Assembly (NCBI GenBank): GCA_949152475.1
Contig: OX424562.1
Coordinates: 4,464,001-4,528,000, forward strand
Direction: 5' to 3'
Source of the DNA: Terebella lapidaria
Lineage: Eukaryota > Annelida > Polychaeta > Terebellida > Terebellidae
DNA: 64,000 nucleotides
A model generated the notes under the pieces. That model had not been told where the DNA came from and made no database searches. It worked only from the letters and a program-made list of their open reading frames with translations. Below, in pieces: positions 58,597 through 64,000 of the stretch. The number at the start of each line of letters is the position of its first letter. Within the stretch, counting starts at the first letter, position 1. Position numbers and translations under genes: made by a program.

Positions 58597-58885
58597 TAGG
58601 GCCCAGACGAGTCGACGGGTACCCGAATTCGGAGCGGGTCAAACAATTACCCGGGTCAGAATTTCATTACCCGTACCCGAGAACAAATAATGATATAGTT
58701 TTAGTCTTGAAAATTTGCGATAACGCTAGTAAAATCACGAGAATGACAAGAAATTCCTCGGGAGAACTTTGAAAGTAGTTTTATGAGATCATGTGATCTC
58801 TTTCAAACTCGAAAATAAACACGGACGAAACAAATTCAGAAACAGGTCGAAACAGGTCAGAAATTTTCGACTCGTCCAGGCCCTA
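58597..58885. mobile_element. hAT-type MITE, 289 bp
   Basis: The terminal inverted repeats TAGGGCCCAGACGAGTCGA (left) and TCGACTCGTCCAGGCCCTA (right) are flanked by an exact 8-bp duplication, TTGCAGAG (58,589-58,596 and 58,886-58,893), which is the hAT hallmark. Inside are gggtacccg / cccgggt words. It has no coding capacity. A truncated relative lies at 2,518-2,554. Confidence 0.9.
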
Positions 58886-58968
58886 TTGCAGAGTATACAT
58901 GGAAAGCTTTGGATCTTCAGTAAGCACCCGTACCCCTTTCTCGGCGAATGGCGAGTATGATAATTCCG

Positions 58969-59800
58969 GTATACCATATTGGCCCCAATAGCAGTACGGC
59001 GAGCCAAAGCAAGACTTCCTGCAGCAGCGCGCACAAAAATGAGGTCAAATTTAAGAAAATCATTGAACTAAATTTATTCGGCAGCAGACAGCAGTATTTC
59101 AATTTTGAAGTCACTACTTGTAATGTGATCAGAAAACTGTTTTTTTTTCACACGTGATATAGCCTGTTGGTTATAGGAGTTTATTACAATATTGTATGTA
59201 CGTTGGAGACACTAGTGTTCACGTGAATAGTCTATTTACTTGTTTATTCCACTTTGCAAGTTCGTTTAGGCGAGGGTTGTGGGAAGTGATGTATCTTGTA
59301 CCAACTGAGCGGTATGACCTCTACTGAGTTCTACTGGTGACACTGTTGCTGTTTCCACGGAGTCGAAAACGCCCACAAGCATGGCCATGTGAGGCTGAGA
59401 GCAGCGTCCTAGTCTACCTTCTTGTCTTCGTCTGGTCGGATTCGTCACAAGCTTCATCACCCTCATCGTCTTCGTCGTCTGTTGTCATCATCGTATCACC
59501 ACGGCGTGTGTTGGAACTCTGTCATAATGCTATCATAGTCGCCATCGCATGGAACGTCACTAAGAACTGTGCTCTGAACCCTGGGGATGGGTTATGTTTG
59601 GGTTTTGTGTGTGTAATGTGTAATCTATGTTTGGTTTGATATGTTTGGTGATAAACAATGTTGAAAATTATCTTTGTTATTTGTGTTTGTCTGAGACTCG
59701 CAGCCACTCAATTTTTTTAAATTTCACCTCATTTCTGTGCATGCTGCTGCAGGAGGTTTTGGAGGCTCACTGTATTGCTATTGGGACCAATATGGTATAC
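58969..59800. repeat. Inverted repeat, ~85-bp arms around ~650 bp
   Basis: Arms 58,969-59,060 and 59,709-59,800 are reverse complements with moderate divergence (gtataccatattgg / ccaatatggtatac; cctgcagcagc / gctgctgcagg). The interior contains a minus-strand acidic stretch (DDEDDEGDE, about 59,470) that ends at a stop and cannot be tied to a gene. Either an old TIR element or an inverted duplication; no target duplication was found. Confidence 0.5.
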
Positions 59801-59806
59801 TTGTAT

Positions 59807-60576
59807 TGCATGCAGATAGGTTTTCAAGTGATGAACAAATTTTTTTCTAGGCGATAGGCCTACTTAAAAAAATTATGAACAGATTTATTCCATCAAGGTG
59901 GGGTTGATTAAATCACTTTACTATGATTCAAATAACATGAATATGTGGATTGGAACACTTCAAGAATTTAATAGAAAAATATGAAGTGAGTGAAAAGGTT
60001 ACAAAAATGGAACATTTTGGGGGGAAATAGGAGATCAATTAGTTTGCTAATGTGTGAGAAATGGAGATATATTTTAAAGTTCGGCAACCCCACGATGAAG
60101 CGGTATACACATTATTGGATTGTCACTAAGTGTCTTATAAATTTACCAGCACATGCCCACCATAACCGTGGTGTTACTACTCGTGTAGCCCATCACGCAC
60201 AACGCTACTGTGCTTTCGTTTCCGAGGTTAGTTGTAATCCCACTGTTCACCCACATAACCCTGGTCAAGTTTAGCATCCATTTGGGTTTTTGAAACGTTA
60301 TGATATTGCACACGGTTGGAAAGCCGCGAGATTTGATTATGTGAATAATAGCGTTCCATACGAGAGCAAGTGCCCGCTACCCAGGATTCATTGCGCTCTG
60401 GTACGTTGAGGAGAGTGCGCGCCAGAATTCAAGCCGGCAGAGAAAGAGTTTACAAAAATGAGGATATACACCTGAAAAATCTTCGGATCAGAGGATTACA
60501 ATCCACCACATAGGAATACAAGCACCATATCACCCAGGATATCGCGTTTTTCAATACGTCATAGAATATTTAGACA
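59807..60576. other. Region upstream of the IQGAP start codon
   Basis: AT-rich to 60,100, then more balanced composition (60,130-60,420). The IQGAP 5' UTR probably lies in the last part, with an in-frame TAG at 60,571. No clear core-promoter motif was seen. Confidence 0.35.
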
Positions 60577-63095
60577 ATGAGCACCAGTGATAACTTGGCA
60601 GATGACGACAGCCCCAAGGCCCACTATGGCAGTAAGTATATTGGCCCATGACATGTGTACTGTGAATGTGACAGCTGTCCAATGACTCAATATACCTTTC
60701 TTCCCTACTCCCCAGACCACACAATATCACAACCGACCTATCATTACTATGTAATCGTACGAAATAATAATGTCAAACTGTATATAACAAAATTATAATA
60801 CAAATATTGTTATTGCCAGTGTAATAATAATTGCCTCCAGTTATTGTCAATTTATTCATCTATTCTGTTTCTTGGGCCATTCTTTTGAGTGTAGTGTGCT
60901 TGATATATTCACCAATTGTTTTTAAATGTATATGATATTCAATTCAAATGATATATGAACATCTTTGACAATGATGAGAACTAAGATGACTTTTGATTAC
61001 TCCATTTGCAGAAGTGGCAGACACTCGGTTATCGGCCGAGGAAATGGATTCACGGCGGAAGGAAAACATCGCCTATGAATATCTCTGCCATTTAGAAGAA
61101 GCAAAAGTGTAAGGGAATAATTATTATTAATCAAACTCACAGGCATATGTAATATTTTTGAGAAATATATATAAATGCTTGATGGGTGTAACTGACATGG
61201 ATATTATGAGTTTAAATGGTTGACTACTATTTTTGCATGATATGATCTACAGTACTTCCTTAATTATCTAAGGTTATTAGATATCTTGTAGGCCATGCGT
61301 GTACTTCCTTCATAACATGTCAAAAAGTTACATGTAGAAACTACTTCCCGTTCTACTGACAAGGTTATTGCGCAGGGGTCTAGATCGTGTTGTGCAAATA
61401 TTTAGTTTAGCATTCCAGCAGTCGAAGAAAGCTTTGCACGTTATCAAGTTAATGTAAACTGAACAGAACATAAGCCACATCTAATCCCGTTTTCCTGTCT
61501 GACTTATTCTTACTTTCCGTTCAGTACTCATGTCCGTTTTGTCACCAGACACTGACTAATATGAGTTCCTGACACTGAATTTATATGCAACCATGTACTC
61601 CCACCCCTGTTTGCATGTGATAACTGCTTTTAGAAACTGCTTTTATTTTTTCATAAAATTTTTAAAAAAAATATTTCGAACGATTTAATGAAAGTTCTCG
61701 CATGCATTTTCATTCTAAGGAGTCTTCCAGATGATTTAAAACCTGGTTACTGTATGATGTGTTGTGACATGATGTGCACATTCTCTGCTACCAGTTTTAT
61801 TGACTTGACTGTGACCCAGAACGAGAAACAACATCTGTTCTCACTATCTGCGGTCCCATCTCCCGCGCGCATGTCATCCTATGCTTTAATATCTTTGTCA
61901 CATTGGGCCCTTCCACCTTGTGCTTCATCTATCATCAATATTATCGCTGTACTGCTTACTTCATATGCTAATTTTGGAATGTCAGATGGGTTATTGAAGG
62001 TAAATTATTGATGTGAACAATAGGAAAATCTACTGGGTATGCTTTCAATGGGGGCACATAGATGTATAATATCACTTTTATGATGCTTAACAATTGTTCT
62101 AGATGGGGGTAGAATTGCCCATTGACATCAAAGAAATTGATTTTTCAGATCTCCTGTTTTATGTGCAGTATCATTTTAAGCAGTTGCATCATTTTATGGC
62201 CCAGCTGGTTGTTTGAATCAATACATGCATATTTATGTTTTGAGGTGTGAGCAAGGTTATTGAGTAGGGGAAGGGTTGGGGGCACTGGGGGGGTGTATAC
62301 CAGTGTATGAATGTAGTGTATGGGGGTGGGAGGCATCATGATGTAGGGAAGGTAACAGATGTCCATATTATGTAAGTGTATGATATCAAGATTGTATTTC
62401 GTTTAAATGAAATACTAATATCTGTCCTTACTGTTAATGATACTATTGATCACAATGTTCACAAGGCTGGTGTGTTTTTCATACTTTTCTATGTCTTTCT
62501 GTCATAAATTTTCTTTTAATTGAAATAATCTTTTTTTGGACCACACCCCCACACCCCCCCACCCCACCCCCACCCCAGGTGGATAGAGGCATGTATAGAA
62601 GAGAGTTTGCCCGTAACCACGGAGATCGAGGAAGGGCTCCGGAATGGTGTCTACCTCGCAAAACTCGGCCACTTCATGGCTCCAGAGATTGTGGCCGTGA
62701 AAAAAATCTACGACCGTGACCAGTCCAGATACAAGGTTAGCAGTTAGATAGCTACACATGTGGCAAGTATTTTTGGCAGTCAAATTGACCCATGTGAAAG
62801 CAGGGGAAAAACACCAGCACTCATTGAATATCGGAAATCAATAGTTTAGTGTTGTTCCTTGTCACACAGAATGATTAATGTTCTGCAAGCGCTGTTCTGT
62901 GACTAAATTCTGTGTAAAATAATTTCATTTTTGCTTGTTTATGTGTGTTTCCATTCAGATTTTATTGACAATTTTTTCTACCCTTTCCCCCATTTTCCCG
63001 ACCTTTTTCCGCCCCAGGCCCGTGGTCTACATTTCCGACACACTGACAACATCAACCACTGGCTGCGTGGTTTAGAAAACGTCGGCTTGCCAAAG
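60577..63095 (+). CDS. IQGAP1-like: IQGAP-family scaffold protein, first four coding exons (partial)
   Basis: Exons 60577-60631, 61012-61108, 62579-62735 and 63018-63095 join in frame to the first 129 residues. The start (MSTSDNLADDD) has an in-frame stop two codons upstream. Diagnostic stretches are LSAEEMDSRRKENIAYEYLC (about 23-42), IEEGLRNGVYLAKLGHFMAP, VKKIYDRDQSRYK and GLHFRHTDNINHWLRGLENV, matching the N-terminus and first part of the calponin-homology domain of animal IQGAP1/2/3. That domain binds F-actin; the rest of the family protein (IQ motifs, GAP-related domain binding Cdc42/Rac1) lies beyond the window. All visible introns are GT-AG. The third exon's acceptor has a C-only polypyrimidine tract. 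Which paralogue it is cannot be told from this part. Confidence 0.93.
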
Positions 63096-64000
63096 GTAAA
63101 AACATTGCCGGTCGACTCAATAAATCTCAAATTAACCCTTTCATTTGTTTGTTGTTGGTGCACTGCGACAAGTCACAGGGTTAGAAATTTGTGGTATTTT
63201 AACCCTTGATTACACTGAAAAAAGTGAAGTTTAATTCCGAAGGTATTACTTGATGCAAATGAAGTCACCACAAATGATGCTTCTGAAAACTAGAATGATT
63301 CATCCATGTAAAAACTTGTCTTCTGACCCACCATGTTCATCACTTAACTTTACCTATAGAGGTTCATCTGCTCTGTGCGTAGAGTATGGAACACCGGAAG
63401 GTGACAAGTTTCTTGAGTATAATTGACAGGTTGTCGGCAGATAAAGCAAAGTGTAATTAATGTTTCCACCCAATGTGACAAGCCTTCTCTTACATAAATG
63501 CCCCAAACTCTTGTATCGTCATTTAGGAAGGGATTGGGAGGGTTGTAAACAGGTGTTCTCATAGATAATTTCTGGTCTCGCCCAATATGTGTTGTACTAG
63601 TAGTAGTCTAAATAACGTCAAAATCCGTTATCTGAGAAAAGCGAAAATGGAGAACATAAGATTCTGATCTCTTATGCAATTCTACTTTAACTTTAAGAAA
63701 AGAATGATCATTGCAAGAATCTTTATAGAATGACTTGTAGGATTAACAAATTCCTCAAGCGAAATTCCACAAAATCACCAGTGACAAAAAGTCACACCCT
63801 ATTCAACATGTTTACTTTGGACAAAGTATATATTTCACAAGCCGAATTGAATAGAAGTGTAGTCTGACCATGAACTAGTCTCGCGTTACAGATCTAAGAC
63901 GCTCAGATAGGGGGTGAAGCAATCTACATACAAACTTGAAATACCAACGGTGAATCATTTCAATGGGGCATACTCGGTGGCCAATTGCACCATGCTTCGC
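63096..64000 (+). other. Intron of the IQGAP-family gene, running off the window
   Basis: No further exon of the calponin-homology domain was recognised up to the window end. The next expected exon would continue from GLPK. Confidence 0.7.

Overview
The window looks like nuclear DNA of a bilaterian invertebrate, probably a marine lophotrochozoan such as a mollusc. It is AT-rich and intron-rich, has three conserved animal genes with GT-AG introns (plus one GC-AG intron), and is full of structured repeats, including TCAAGGTCA-rich ones. The species assignment is inference from style; no marker gene settles it. No bacterial operon, rRNA, convincing tRNA or CRISPR array was seen.

Left two thirds (about 1-49,355): no intact protein gene was recognised; this is a nest of mobile elements. 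A degenerate repeat called R here occurs once nearly uninterrupted (1,242-2,320). A second copy is broken into pieces (6,415-6,466, 15,863-16,263, 34,592-37,190) by two foldback elements. FB-A (6,467-15,862, 9.4 kb) has inverted arms made of a CACAAATGTG minisatellite. It carries three solo LTRs of one family, one of them split by a 2-kb non-autonomous LTR retrotransposon, and a hairpin-ended element called FX here. FB-B (16,264-34,591, 18.3 kb) has an exact 6-bp target duplication (CTATCG) and arms made of a GCGTTCCCTCGC minisatellite. One arm is interrupted by a 17.66-kb, almost perfectly homogeneous tandem array (1,320/1,323-bp monomers, 13 full plus one partial). The array begins and ends with the same 470-bp segment E, and is bounded by a TTA duplication.

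Centre (37,190-49,355): a 1-kb terminal-inverted-repeat element with subterminal GTCCGTCGT repeats (40,029-41,034). Then a diverged tandem duplication (41,801-43,543 and 44,317-46,215) with a 24-bp-arm palindrome at the breakpoint, and a 3.1-kb FX element (46,216-49,355) rich in TCAAGGTCA/TGACCTTGA motifs that ends about 170 bp before a start codon.

Right third (49,525-64,000): three genes whose exons join in frame. (1) A SEC14L2-like CRAL-TRIO/GOLD lipid-binding protein, plus strand, 10 exons, 416 residues, complete. (2) UBAP1, the ESCRT-I subunit with an N-terminal UMA region and C-terminal tandem UBA domains, minus strand, 7 coding exons, 688 residues, complete. It is convergent with SEC14L; the nearest candidate poly(A) signals are about 40 bp apart. 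(3) The 5' end of an IQGAP-family scaffold gene, plus strand, first four coding exons with the start of the calponin-homology domain, running off the window. UBAP1 and IQGAP are divergent. The three proteins act in lipid transfer, endosomal sorting and cytoskeletal scaffolding; nothing suggests a shared pathway.
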